Source of the DNA: Bacteroidales bacterium
Lineage (GTDB): Bacteria; Bacteroidota; Bacteroidia; Bacteroidales; UBA7960
Assembly (NCBI GenBank): GCA_012521995.1
Contig: JAAYLH010000035.1
Span: 1-50,649 of the forward strand
Direction: 5' to 3'
Length of the DNA stretch: 50,649 nt
Position 1 is the stretch's first letter. Every line of letters starts with the position of its first letter. The translations under genes were made by a program, and so were the position numbers. Below the pieces are notes generated by a model, which saw only the letters and a list, made by a program, of their open reading frames with translations, did no database searches and was not told the DNA's origin. Shown here one piece after another: positions 43,252-50,649 of this stretch.

Positions 43252-45378
43252 ATGAAACTCCCCAGTTTCCTGAATCTTTCACCTGCTTACAGGATTACAG
43301 GCATTTATCTCCTGCTGGGCTTGCTCTGGATTCTGTTCTCCGATATGCTGCTGGCCTGGTTTATTAAGGACATGGAGAAGATGCGGATCATGCAGACCTT
43401 CAAGGGTTGGTTTTATGTTTTGGTTACTGCTGTGTTGTTTTTTTTGCTGATACACAAATCTTTTAAACGCCTGGACAAAGCCCGTGCGTCTCTGCGCGAG
43501 GCAGTCAGCCATTACAGCCACCTCTTTCTCAACAATCCCCATCCCATGTGGGTTTTCGACTGCCAGTCGAAAAGAATAACAGAGGTCAACGAAGCAGCCC
43601 TTAAGAACTATGGCTATTCTGAACAGGAGTTCCTGGGTTTAAGCCTGGAACAGCTTCATGATCCTTCTGACCTGGAGGATGTTAAAGGAGTGCTGGCCTG
43701 CGGGTCGCCTGAATTCAACCGCAGCAGCGGATTCAGACACAGGAGGAAGGATGGCAGCATGATTGACGTTGAACTGATTACCCACCGCCTTCCCACCGAT
43801 GACAACAAGCCCGTGCGCCTGGTGTCTGCCCTCGACATTACGGGTCGCAGGCAGGCTTTTGAAGCCATGAAAGCCAGTGAACAAGCCCTGGCTGAATCTG
43901 AACGGCAGCTTTCAACCCTGATGGCAAACCTCCCCGGGATGGCTTACCGCTGCCTCAACGACGAAAACTGGACCATGCTGTTTGTTAGCAAGGGCTGCCT
44001 TGAACTTACAGGCTATCCTGCATCTGTTATCGAGAAAAATGCAGTCATCTCCTTTGGAGAGATCATTCACCCAGGCGACAGGCAAAGGGTTTGGGATGAA
44101 GTGGAGCATAAACTTCTTACTAAGGCGCCCTATCCTTTAACCTACCGTATCATTACGGCCAATGGAGCAATAAAATGGGTATGGGAACAGGCCATCGGAA
44201 TCTTTAATGAGCAGGGTGAACTGGCATTTGTGGAAGGTTTTATTACCGATATTACCGAGCAAAAAAAGGCTGAAAAAGCCCTGAAAGATAAAAATGAACT
44301 GCTGCGTACAATCCTTGATAACATGCCGTTTCCTATGTTTTACAAGGACCTCCTGGGACGGGTATTGGGATGTAATAAGGCTTTTTGTGATTACCTGGGA
44401 AAACCCTTTGAGATGATCGTCGGCCGTACGGCTTGGGAGCTGATCCCCTCGATGAAAGCCCTGTTCATTGAAGAGGTGGATAAGCAGGTTTTATCCACTC
44501 TGAGCGACTTCCGCAAGGAAGAGCAACTGGTGTTTCCCGATGGAAGGGTCATCGATACTGTTTACCAGAAATCGCTCTTCTTTGATGCCGATGCCATCCC
44601 TCAAGGATATATTGGTTTGTATTTCGATATCACCGAAAGAATCAAGGCTGAAAAGATCATCAAAAAGCAAGTGGAGGATCTTGAACGTATCAATGCCGAG
44701 CTGGAACAGTTTACCTATACTGTCTCCCACGATTTGCGCAGCCCCCTGGTTACCATCAAGGGCTCGTTAAACCTGCTCCGCGACGACATCAAAGTCCAGG
44801 ATGACGGCCAGATCGAAGAAGGCCTGTCGCGCATCGCTGCGGCTACCAAACGCATGCATCACTTATTGGAAGACCTCCTTCAGCTGTCGCGCATCGGACG
44901 TATCGGAAATCCCTTTACCCGGTTCTCGCTCAATGAATTGCTGGACGAGGTTAAAAACTATCTCCACGGTATTTTGTCGGAAAGTGGCGCTACCATTCAA
45001 ATCCAGCCTGATCTTCCAGAGGTCTTTGGCGACAGGACCCGCATCAGCGAAGTCTTTCAGAACCTTATGGAGAATGCCGTGAAATTCAGGGAAAAGGAAC
45101 GCGACCTCTTGATCAGTATCGGGTGTGACAGGGAAAAAGGACAAAATGTTTTCTTTGTTCAAGATAACGGAAGGGGAATTCATCCCGACCAACTTGAAGA
45201 CATTTTTGGACTTTTCAGGAAAATAGATCCTGGGCAGGAAGGTACAGGCATTGGTCTAACCCTGGTGAAACGCATCGTGGAATATCACGGCGGGAAAGTC
45301 TGGGCAGAATCGGCAGGAAAAGGAAAAGGATCCTCTTTTTTCTTTACCCTTCAGGACCTGCCCGCAGAGGACAATTAA
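43252..45378 (+). CDS. PAS-domain sensor histidine kinase
   Basis: A 708-residue membrane sensor kinase. Two membrane helices near the N-terminus (GIYLLLGLLWILFSDMLLAWF and WFYVLVTAVLFFLLI) leave only a short external loop, so sensing is probably through the PAS domains. Three PAS domains are visible, starting near HLFLNNPHPMWVFD, NLPGMAYRCLND (PAS with a PAC-like end ITDITEQKKAEK) and ILDNMPFPMFYKDLLGR. A short coiled coil leads to the phospho-acceptor motif TYTVSHDLRSPL (histidine near residue 493) and the ATPase domain with ENAVKF, DNGRGIHPD and GTGIGLTLVKR. No response regulator is adjacent, so it is an orphan kinase. Its stop overlaps that of the opposite gene by 4 bases. Confidence 0.93.
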   Translation: MKLPSFLNLSPAYRITGIYLLLGLLWILFSDMLLAWFIKDMEKMRIMQTFKGWFYVLVTAVLFFLLIHKSFKRLDKARASLREAVSHYSHLFLNNPHPMWVFDCQSKRITEVNEAALKNYGYSEQEFLGLSLEQLHDPSDLEDVKGVLACGSPEFNRSSGFRHRRKDGSMIDVELITHRLPTDDNKPVRLVSALDITGRRQAFEAMKASEQALAESERQLSTLMANLPGMAYRCLNDENWTMLFVSKGCLELTGYPASVIEKNAVISFGEIIHPGDRQRVWDEVEHKLLTKAPYPLTYRIITANGAIKWVWEQAIGIFNEQGELAFVEGFITDITEQKKAEKALKDKNELLRTILDNMPFPMFYKDLLGRVLGCNKAFCDYLGKPFEMIVGRTAWELIPSMKALFIEEVDKQVLSTLSDFRKEEQLVFPDGRVIDTVYQKSLFFDADAIPQGYIGLYFDITERIKAEKIIKKQVEDLERINAELEQFTYTVSHDLRSPLVTIKGSLNLLRDDIKVQDDGQIEEGLSRIAAATKRMHHLLEDLLQLSRIGRIGNPFTRFSLNELLDEVKNYLHGILSESGATIQIQPDLPEVFGDRTRISEVFQNLMENAVKFREKERDLLISIGCDREKGQNVFFVQDNGRGIHPDQLEDIFGLFRKIDPGQEGTGIGLTLVKRIVEYHGGKVWAESAGKGKGSSFFFTLQDLPAEDN

Positions 45379-45758
45379 TCCCATCCAAGCCAATTGTCCA
45401 TATCCCTTCGTTCTTTCTTGGTGGGACGCCCTGCGCCCCGCAGTCGCCTGAAAGGTTGTTGTTTGATCAGTTCCAGCTTGTCGTATTCCTCCTGGGGGGT
45501 CAGGTCTTGGAGGTATTCATTTACCAATTTGGCGCCCACACGGTTGTGGAGCAATTCCAGAACCTTAACGGTCTTTGCCATGGGGCCTGTTTGAATGCTG
45601 ATTACCATTTCGCGCTTCACCTCTCGTGATGGTTTAACCGGTTGGTTATTTATCCTGACCTTGCCTGCCTTGCAAGCCTGAGTGGCCATGCTGCGCGTCT
45701 TGAAAATCCGAACCGCCCACAGCCATTTATCAATCCGTGGTGCTTCCCCGCTTTCCAT
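45375..45758 (-). CDS. S4-domain RNA-binding protein (Hsp15/HslR type)
   Basis: A 127-residue protein with an N-terminal S4 domain: RIDKWLWAVRIFKTRSMATQACKAGKVRINNQPVKPSREV. E. coli Hsp15 binds free 50S subunits carrying nascent chains and helps to recycle them. The C-terminal tail is charged and basic (RRLRGAGRPTKKERRDMDNW), as in the family. It starts 8 bases after the stop of der, so it ends an era-der-S4 run. Its TAA shares the bases 45375-45378 (ttaa) with the stop of the converging histidine kinase gene. Confidence 0.88.
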   Translation of the reverse strand: MESGEAPRIDKWLWAVRIFKTRSMATQACKAGKVRINNQPVKPSREVKREMVISIQTGPMAKTVKVLELLHNRVGAKLVNEYLQDLTPQEEYDKLELIKQQPFRRLRGAGRPTKKERRDMDNWLGWD

Positions 45759-45766
45759 CCAGGTGT

Positions 45767-47074
45767 TTATTTTTTACGAAAGTATATCTTAATAGGCACC
45801 CCGGTGAAATCCCAGTGCTCCCTGATCTTGTTTTCAAGGAATCGGTAATAGGCTTCTCTGACATACTGTGGCAAGTTGCAGAAAAAGGCAAAGGAGGGAT
45901 AATGCGTGGGCAGTTGGGTAATATACTTGATGCGGATGTATTTCCCCTTGAGGGAAGGGGGAGGCGTATTCTCAATAATGGGCAGCAACACCTCGTTGAG
46001 TTTACTGGTGGTGATTTTCCGCGTGCGGTTCCTGTAAACCTCCACCGCCATCTCCATTGCCTTCAGGATGCGCTGTTTGTTGATGACCGAAGTAAAGATG
46101 ATGGGCACATCCTTGAAAGGTGCAATGGCTTCGTGTATTCTGGCTTCAAATTCCTTGGATGTTTTGTGGTCTTTTTCTACCAGGTCCCATTTGTTTACCA
46201 GGATCACCACCCCTTTGTTGTTACGGGTTGCTAGGCCAAAGATGTTTTGATCCTGCGCCTGAAATCCCTCGGTGGCATCCACCAGCAACAGACAAACATC
46301 GGCGCTCTCGATGGCTCTTACCGAACGCATAACCGAGTAAAACTCTATATCTTCGGTTACTTTGCCTTTTTTGCGCAACCCTGCAGTGTCCACCAGGTAG
46401 AAGTCGAAGCCAAAACTTTGGTAGCGGGTAAAGATGGAGTCGCGCGTGGTGCCGGGAATATTCGTTACGATATTCCGTTCTTCACCGATCAGCGCATTGA
46501 TCAGGGATGATTTTCCCACATTGGGCCGCCCCACTACCGCAAACTTTGGAAGGTCTTCTTCCGGTACTTCTTCGATTGTTTTTTCAAGGGCATTTACCAC
46601 GGCATCGAGTAATTCCCCCGTGCCGCTTCCGCTGATCGACGAGATGTTGAACACCTCACCCATACCCAGCTGGTAAAAAATGGCGGCCTCAGAATGATGC
46701 TTGCTGCTGTCGACTTTGTTGGCCACCAACAGCACCTTTTTGTTTGAACGCCGTAAAATATCGGCTACTTCCTGGTCCATCGGCGTCAGGCTTTCGTGGG
46801 TATCCACCAGGAACAGGATCACTGAGGCTTCCTCAACGGCAATGGCCACCTGGCGCCTGATCTGCTCTTCAAAAACATCGTCAGAGCCTACCACATATCC
46901 CCCGGTGTCGATCACCGAAAACTCCATCCCGTTCCAGTCGCTCTTGCCGTAATGACGATCGCGCGTCACTCCTGCCGTTGCGTCAACAATGGCGTTCCGG
47001 CTCTGAGTCAGGCGATTAAAAAGGGTTGATTTACCTACATTGGGGCGGCCAACCAGTGCTACAATATTTGCCAT
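45767..47074 (-). CDS. der: ribosome biogenesis GTPase Der
   Basis: A 435-residue protein with two GTPase domains in tandem, needed for 50S ribosomal subunit assembly. P-loops [14 protein letters not shown] (about 8-21) and [14 protein letters not shown] (about 180-193); switch motifs DTGGYV and [11 protein letters not shown]; base-recognition motifs NKVD and NKWD. A KH-like C-terminal domain follows ([26 protein letters not shown]). Length is typical (435-490). It lies between era and an S4-domain gene, all three on the minus strand. Confidence 0.97.
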   Translation of the reverse strand: MANIVALVGRPNVGKSTLFNRLTQSRNAIVDATAGVTRDRHYGKSDWNGMEFSVIDTGGYVVGSDDVFEEQIRRQVAIAVEEASVILFLVDTHESLTPMDQEVADILRRSNKKVLLVANKVDSSKHHSEAAIFYQLGMGEVFNISSISGSGTGELLDAVVNALEKTIEEVPEEDLPKFAVVGRPNVGKSSLINALIGEERNIVTNIPGTTRDSIFTRYQSFGFDFYLVDTAGLRKKGKVTEDIEFYSVMRSVRAIESADVCLLLVDATEGFQAQDQNIFGLATRNNKGVVILVNKWDLVEKDHKTSKEFEARIHEAIAPFKDVPIIFTSVINKQRILKAMEMAVEVYRNRTRKITTSKLNEVLLPIIENTPPPSLKGKYIRIKYITQLPTHYPSFAFFCNLPQYVREAYYRFLENKIREHWDFTGVPIKIYFRKK

Positions 47075-47127
47075 ATTCTGTTTTATTTAAATGGGAGGGT
47101 CAGTACTTTGGTTAATGATGCTGTGGC

Positions 47128-48006
47128 CTACATGTCGGAGTAACCAAAGCGCCTGAGTTGGGTGTCGCTTTCCCGCCAGTTCTTGTTTACCTTCACGTGG
47201 AGTTCAAGGAAAGTTTTCTTTTCAAGGAACTTCTCAATGTCAACGCGGGCCTCAGTGCCAACTTTTTTTAGCATGCTTCCCTTGTGGCCAATGATGATGC
47301 CTTTTTGCGAATCGCGACTGACATAAATGATGCTGCGGATTCGCACTACCCCTCCTTCTTCTTTAAATGATTCAACTGATACCTCCACCGAATAGGGTAT
47401 TTCCTTCTGGTAGTTCATCAGGATCTTTTCGCGGATGATCTCGGCCACAATGAAGCGTTCCGAGCGATCGGTCAGCTCATCTTTTGGGAAGTAGGGGGGT
47501 GAAAACGGCAAGAGCTCAATGATCTTATGAAGCACCTGGTCGAGGTTGAAGTTTTCGAGGGCAGAAATGGGCAGCACCAGCCATTCCGGGAAGCGTTGTT
47601 TCCACTCCTCCGCTTTGGCAACCACCTTATCCTGATCAGAGAGGTCTATTTTATTGATCAATAAAAGAACGGGCACGCCTGCTTCCCTGATCTGACCAAG
47701 GAGTCCAAGGTGGTTGAAGTCCTCGCTGATGTCAGTCATCACGATGAAAATATCGGCATCCATCATGGTGCTTTTCACCGCCCTCATCATGTATTCCTGC
47801 ATCTTATAGCCAGGTTTCAATACTCCGGGTGTATCCGAGAAAACAATCTGGTAGTCGTTACCATTGGCCAGCCCCAGGATCCGGTGACGCGTGGTCTGTG
47901 CCTTTGGGGTAATGATGGAAAGCTTCTCGCCCAGCAGGGCGTTCATCAGGGTCGACTTCCCTACGTTGGGGTTGCCTATGATATTTACAAATCCGGCTTT
48001 GTGCAT
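47128..48006 (-). CDS. era: GTPase Era
   Basis: A 292-residue GTPase that binds 16S rRNA and acts in 30S subunit maturation. G1 motif [19 protein letters not shown], switch region TPKAQTTRHRILG, G3 DTPGVLK, G4 NKID, followed by the C-terminal KH RNA-binding domain with the signature QKGIIIGHKGSMLKKVG. Length is normal (290-305). It is the first gene of the era-der-S4 run; der starts 53 bases after its stop. Confidence 0.97.
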   Translation of the reverse strand: MHKAGFVNIIGNPNVGKSTLMNALLGEKLSIITPKAQTTRHRILGLANGNDYQIVFSDTPGVLKPGYKMQEYMMRAVKSTMMDADIFIVMTDISEDFNHLGLLGQIREAGVPVLLLINKIDLSDQDKVVAKAEEWKQRFPEWLVLPISALENFNLDQVLHKIIELLPFSPPYFPKDELTDRSERFIVAEIIREKILMNYQKEIPYSVEVSVESFKEEGGVVRIRSIIYVSRDSQKGIIIGHKGSMLKKVGTEARVDIEKFLEKKTFLELHVKVNKNWRESDTQLRRFGYSDM

Positions 48007-48095
48007 TTTTCCTGGATCATACAGGTTAAGCTGATGAAACGGCCTTATGCCCGTTCTTTTATTGCTTTTTCTCCTGTTTTTTTATGAATTGTGTG

Positions 48096-48103
48096 CAAAG
48101 GTA
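48096..48103 (-). promoter_or_regulatory. promoter -7 box of era
   Basis: TACCTTTG on the minus strand, an exact TAnnTTTG, about 90 bases before the era ATG. It lies back to back with the initiator tRNA promoter at 48135-48166. Confidence 0.55.
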
Positions 48104-48134
48104 GTGCTTTTTTAGCAAAAAATCTTTTTAAACA

Positions 48135-48166
48135 TTTGGTAAGACGCTTGAAATTGCTTATTTTTG
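48135..48166 (+). promoter_or_regulatory. promoter of initiator tRNA-Met
   Basis: TTTG (48135-48138), 20 bases, then TATTTTTG (48159-48166): the clearest full Bacteroidota -33/-7 promoter in the window. The tRNA begins 19 bases after the -7 box. Confidence 0.75.
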
Positions 48167-48185
48167 CACCCTGAATAAAACATAC

Positions 48186-48257
<72 letters not shown>

Positions 48258-48264
48258 CTACCAG

Positions 48265-48298
48265 AAAAGCCTGTCATTCTTTTGGCAGGCTTTTTTTA
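48265..48298 (+). terminator. terminator after initiator tRNA
   Basis: Stem aaaagcctgtca / tggcaggctttt with a short T-rich loop, followed by a T run. It begins 8 bases after the tRNA. Confidence 0.8.
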
Positions 48299-48523
48299 TT
48301 CCCTTTCTTCTTAACCTTTTTCAAAAATTCCTTGTCCAGCTAACGGGCGGGGAAACCCGCTTTCCTGGCTGGTACATGAATTTAGCCGCGGAAAACCGCT
48401 TTGAATTCTGATTGGTTCGGGATAACCGATTTTTGAAAAGCTGAAAACTTTGGCCGGACTTTTTGGAATGGATTTTATTAAATTTTTGTGATTTTTTTCA
48501 TCAAAGATTTAACCGCCCCGGGG

Positions 48524-48628
48524 ACCATCTCCCTGCCATCTCCGTACCATCTCCCTACCATGTCCGTAGTTTAACCGTTTTTAACCGGCCATGGTACGAC
48601 GGAGGAGGGGACATGGAACGGACAAGGA
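48524..48628. repeat. 11-bp phased intergenic repeat, locus B, with inverted second array
   Basis: Forward units in 11-bp phase: accatctccct (48524), gccatctccgt (48535), accatctccct (48546), accatgtccgt (48557), agtttaaccgt (48568) and ttttaaccggc (48579). An oppositely oriented array follows at 48585-48628; on the minus strand its units are tccttgtccgt, tccatgtcccc, tcctccgtcgt and accatggccgg, again 11 bp apart. It lies in the 499-base gap between the terminator of tRNA-Met and the converging DUF4168 gene; the rest of the gap shows no gene. Confidence 0.85.
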
Positions 48629-48740
48629 TCAGGAGGGCTGAGGCCGTAATTTTACCGGGTTGGCCGGGATGTTGACCGTTCAGGTAAACAAGGACTTTAT
48701 TGATTCGGGGTTTCAGGCCGTTTTAAGGCCTTCCGGGAAC

Positions 48741-48772
48741 AAAAAAGGCTTGCCCCATACTCGGGGCAAGCC
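48741..48772 (-). terminator. terminator of the DUF4168 gene
   Basis: Perfect 10-bp stem ggcttgcccc / ggggcaagcc with a 6-base loop; on the minus strand it is followed by TTTTTT. It begins 25 bases after the stop. Confidence 0.9.
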
Positions 48773-48797
48773 AGTAACAATATTAAGCCTGGAGGGC

Positions 48798-49253
48798 TTA
48801 TTCCGCCAGGGCGTGTATCTTTTCCTGGAGTTTGGCATCGGCCTGGTAATCGGCCAGGATGGACTCATAGCGTTCTAAGGTCATCCCCTTGGCTACCACA
48901 GCCTTAGTCAGGTCGTCGATCATTCTTTCCTGGATGCCATTCAGGGCATCGGCTACTACTTTAAAGGCTTCCTTTTCCACCTTGGTACCTTCAACTTTAT
49001 CTTCACCCTTTTCCTGGGCCTGTCCCATCATTTCATTGAAGCGGGGGATGCTCAGGTTGTTTTCCTGGATAATGGCGATCATTTCGCGCTGGGTGTTCTG
49101 CTGGATGGTGATGACTTCCACCAGGACCTTACCAAAATTAATCAGCTCGGTGTCGGTATAATCGTAATCCTGGGCTTTCAGGGGCTGGCTGAGCAACAGG
49201 ACAAAAAGCAATGCAAGACTTGAAAACAGGGTTTTCTTTTCGAACAAACGCAT
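48798..49253 (-). CDS. DUF4168-like exported protein
   Basis: A 151-residue protein with a Sec signal peptide (MRLFEKKTLFSSLALLFVLL ... PLKAQ), so it acts in the periplasm or outside. The mature part is helical and acidic: ELINFGKVLVEVITIQQNTQREM, a lysine/glutamate-rich middle, and the closing pattern GMTLERYESILADYQADAKLQEKI that is typical of DUF4168 proteins (a final helix with 'y..I...a..d..l...i'). Function of the family is unknown. It has its own terminator, and another terminator separates it from the lipoprotein gene upstream. Confidence 0.82.
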   Translation of the reverse strand: MRLFEKKTLFSSLALLFVLLLSQPLKAQDYDYTDTELINFGKVLVEVITIQQNTQREMIAIIQENNLSIPRFNEMMGQAQEKGEDKVEGTKVEKEAFKVVADALNGIQERMIDDLTKAVVAKGMTLERYESILADYQADAKLQEKIHALAE

Positions 49254-49320
49254 AATAAATATTTTATAATTAGGACTTTATTTGGTTGCCGCAAAAATAG
49301 GCCTTCGAGCCCTTAAAAAC

Positions 49321-49351
49321 AAAAAAAGCTGCCAGGGAGGCAGCTTTTTTT
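49321..49351 (-). terminator. terminator of the C-terminal lipoprotein gene
   Basis: aaaaaaagctgcc / ggcagcttttttt with a 5-base loop. The stem is flanked by A and T runs, so it could work in both directions; on the minus strand it begins 32 bases after the stop at 49384. Confidence 0.85.
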
Positions 49352-49383
49352 AACAAAGTTTAAGGGTTGGATTAACCAAATGG

Positions 49384-50322
49384 TTATTCCGGGCACTCTA
49401 CCTTCACCAGGGCATCCAGGTGAACGGCATAGTAAGGGAAGTTGCCAACGGAAATGTTCTCGGTGGCTGAACCCTTGTATGTTTTAAAGAGTCCTGCAGC
49501 AGGCCTGCGGGTTGGGATCGTAGTGTAAGCCTGGATTTTAACGGGCTCGCTCACGTCCAGGAGGGCAAGGTTTTCACCCAGATTGATTGTAAGCAGTCCT
49601 TCAGCAATGGTTACGGAAGCCCCTTCAATCAATTGCTGTCCGGCATAAAGCGGGTAAGTACCTTCCGCTTGGGTGTCGATATAATACCACCAGGCAGGTC
49701 CGCCGCCAGCCACATTTCCAGCCCATGCGGTCTCTTCTGCCCAGCATTCTTCTTCCTCGGGGCAATCCACTGCGTAGAGGCAGAACGAAAGGTTGCTGAG
49801 GCCTGCGGGGCCTCCGCTGGCATTGACAGGAGCCGAAAGGCCGGTGTCGGACAGGGTGCCATCAGCATAGTAATATACATTGGCATCGTTGCCGCCTTTC
49901 ACAATGACTGCGCCAACGATATAGCACATGCCCTCAATTCGGATGGTTCCGTCCACCGTAAAGGAAACATAGGTGCCGTCGGTTGTAACCGTCAGCCCTT
50001 CGGGCCACTCATTGTCGAATACGCCATCCTCATAATTATACTGGCCGACGCTGAGGTCAAAGGAGGTTTTGAAAGCTTCGGCCACCTCACCGCAGGTTCG
50101 GTTGCCACCGCCGTTCTCGCCGTCAATAATCTGGGGGGTAACGCCGGATCCTGAAACAGGTGTGGACATCACCACGATGTTGTCTTGCTTATCTATTGTT
50201 GCCTGGTCTTTCTGGCAGGCAGTAATAATGACCGCGCTAAGGGTCAAAAGACCGAAAAGGGAAAAGAGTCTTTTTTTTATTTTCAAGTTTAAGTTATTGG
50301 TTAATATTTTAAAACCCTGCAT
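49384..50322 (-). CDS. hypothetical secreted lipoprotein with SD-repeat-type domain
   Basis: A 312-residue protein. The signal region (KKRLFSLFGLLTLSAVIITAC) ends in a lipobox with the cysteine near residue 36, preceded by a somewhat long N-terminus. The middle, GAVIVKGGNDANVYYYADGT followed by DTGLSAPVNASGGPAGLSNLSFC, resembles a domain I recall in many secreted bacterial proteins of the SD-repeat/choice-of-anchor kind, in which a glycine-rich loop leads to SNLSFCLY. The C-terminal part is beta-rich (TYPLYAGQQLIEGASVTI ... VHLDALVKVECPE). No enzyme motif is seen. Several cysteines suggest disulfides. A surface or extracellular role is likely; exact function unknown. Confidence 0.75.
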   Translation of the reverse strand: MQGFKILTNNLNLKIKKRLFSLFGLLTLSAVIITACQKDQATIDKQDNIVVMSTPVSGSGVTPQIIDGENGGGNRTCGEVAEAFKTSFDLSVGQYNYEDGVFDNEWPEGLTVTTDGTYVSFTVDGTIRIEGMCYIVGAVIVKGGNDANVYYYADGTLSDTGLSAPVNASGGPAGLSNLSFCLYAVDCPEEEECWAEETAWAGNVAGGGPAWWYYIDTQAEGTYPLYAGQQLIEGASVTIAEGLLTINLGENLALLDVSEPVKIQAYTTIPTRRPAAGLFKTYKGSATENISVGNFPYYAVHLDALVKVECPE

Positions 50323-50499
50323 ATGCCAGGGTGGTTCAAAATTATTGCGAATTAATTAAACTTTTTATAAGGGAAGTTCCCGGTCAAGATACCCGTACTA
50401 TTACGTGTATTTTTTTATGATGATTAATTAAAATCTTATTTGTATGATTTTTTTAATCGTTTGTATATCAGGGTTTATTTAAGGTAGTTAAATAAAAAA

Positions 50500-50523
50500 G
50501 CCGTCCCGCATAAGCGGGACGGC
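50500..50523 (-). terminator. terminator-like hairpin at the right edge
   Basis: Perfect 10-bp stem gccgtcccgc / gcgggacggc, loop ataa, followed on the minus strand by TTTTTT. The 126 bases to its right contain no convincing coding sequence (a stop interrupts the minus frame), so its gene, if any, ends beyond the window edge. The gap 50323-50649 holds nothing else that I can identify. Confidence 0.7.
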
Positions 50524-50649
50524 CGGAGTGAAAAGGGGAGTGTTAAGGAATTCTCGTTTTATAGGGCCATAGCCCTGATTTAGTTTGTTGTGCAAAATTT
50601 TGCGTATGCGGCTATATAAAATATGTCTCCGAAATCAAGCTGGTTAAAA

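Overview
The window reads as chromosomal DNA of a member of the Bacteroidota, probably an anaerobic Bacteroidales or Marinilabiliales-type bacterium. The signs are cell-surface proteins with type IX secretion (T9SS) sorting tails of both type A and type B, PKD-rich giant proteins, many copies of the Bacteroidota -7 promoter box TAnnTTTG, tRNA genes without an encoded CCA end, and a tungsten-type aldehyde:ferredoxin oxidoreductase. I see no mobile element, CRISPR array, rRNA gene or phage gene. Most genes are ordinary core or surface genes.

Layout. 1-9.6 kb: an 8-bp tandem repeat, a small unknown protein and a MmcQ/YjbR protein, then (minus) an AOR-family oxidoreductase, (plus) a lytic transglycosylase, (minus) tRNA-Pro(CGG), (plus) a chromate-type transporter, then minus-strand genes for a two-helix membrane protein, a polyprenyl synthetase paired with a nucleotide-sugar epimerase, and a small HExxH membrane protein. 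9.8-13.7 kb: uvrA and a lipoprotein. 14.1-29.6 kb, all minus: a surface block with a beta-helix T9SS protein, an arginine deiminase, and a 12-kb pair of giant T9SS proteins (2133 and 1839 residues) 26 bases apart. 30.1-39.3 kb, all plus: M3 peptidase, purD, a membrane protein, purQ, a glycosyltransferase, rnhB and tex. 39.6-43.0 kb, minus: acyl-CoA synthetase and an M20 dipeptidase. 43.3-45.4 kb, plus: a PAS histidine kinase without a neighbouring regulator. 45.4-48.0 kb, minus: era, der and an S4-domain gene in one run. 48.2 kb: initiator tRNA-Met. 48.8-50.3 kb, minus: a DUF4168 protein and a lipoprotein.

The most unusual signals are not genes. Three intergenic loci (971-1091, 39461-39510, 48524-48628) carry short units phased at exactly 11 bp, close to one DNA turn. 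Two of them are clearly related in sequence, one has a second array in inverted orientation, and all three sit between converging genes. Other intergenic stretches carry 7-bp and 8-bp degenerate tandem repeats. Within genes, the 2133-residue protein contains 13 disulfide-type PKD modules that alternate strictly between two subtypes, so the real repeat unit is a pair of about 170 residues.

No complete new multi-gene system is evident. The phased 11-bp elements, the alternating PKD array and the minimal HExxH protein are the best candidates for something undescribed. All family calls come from reading the translated sequence; no searches were run.
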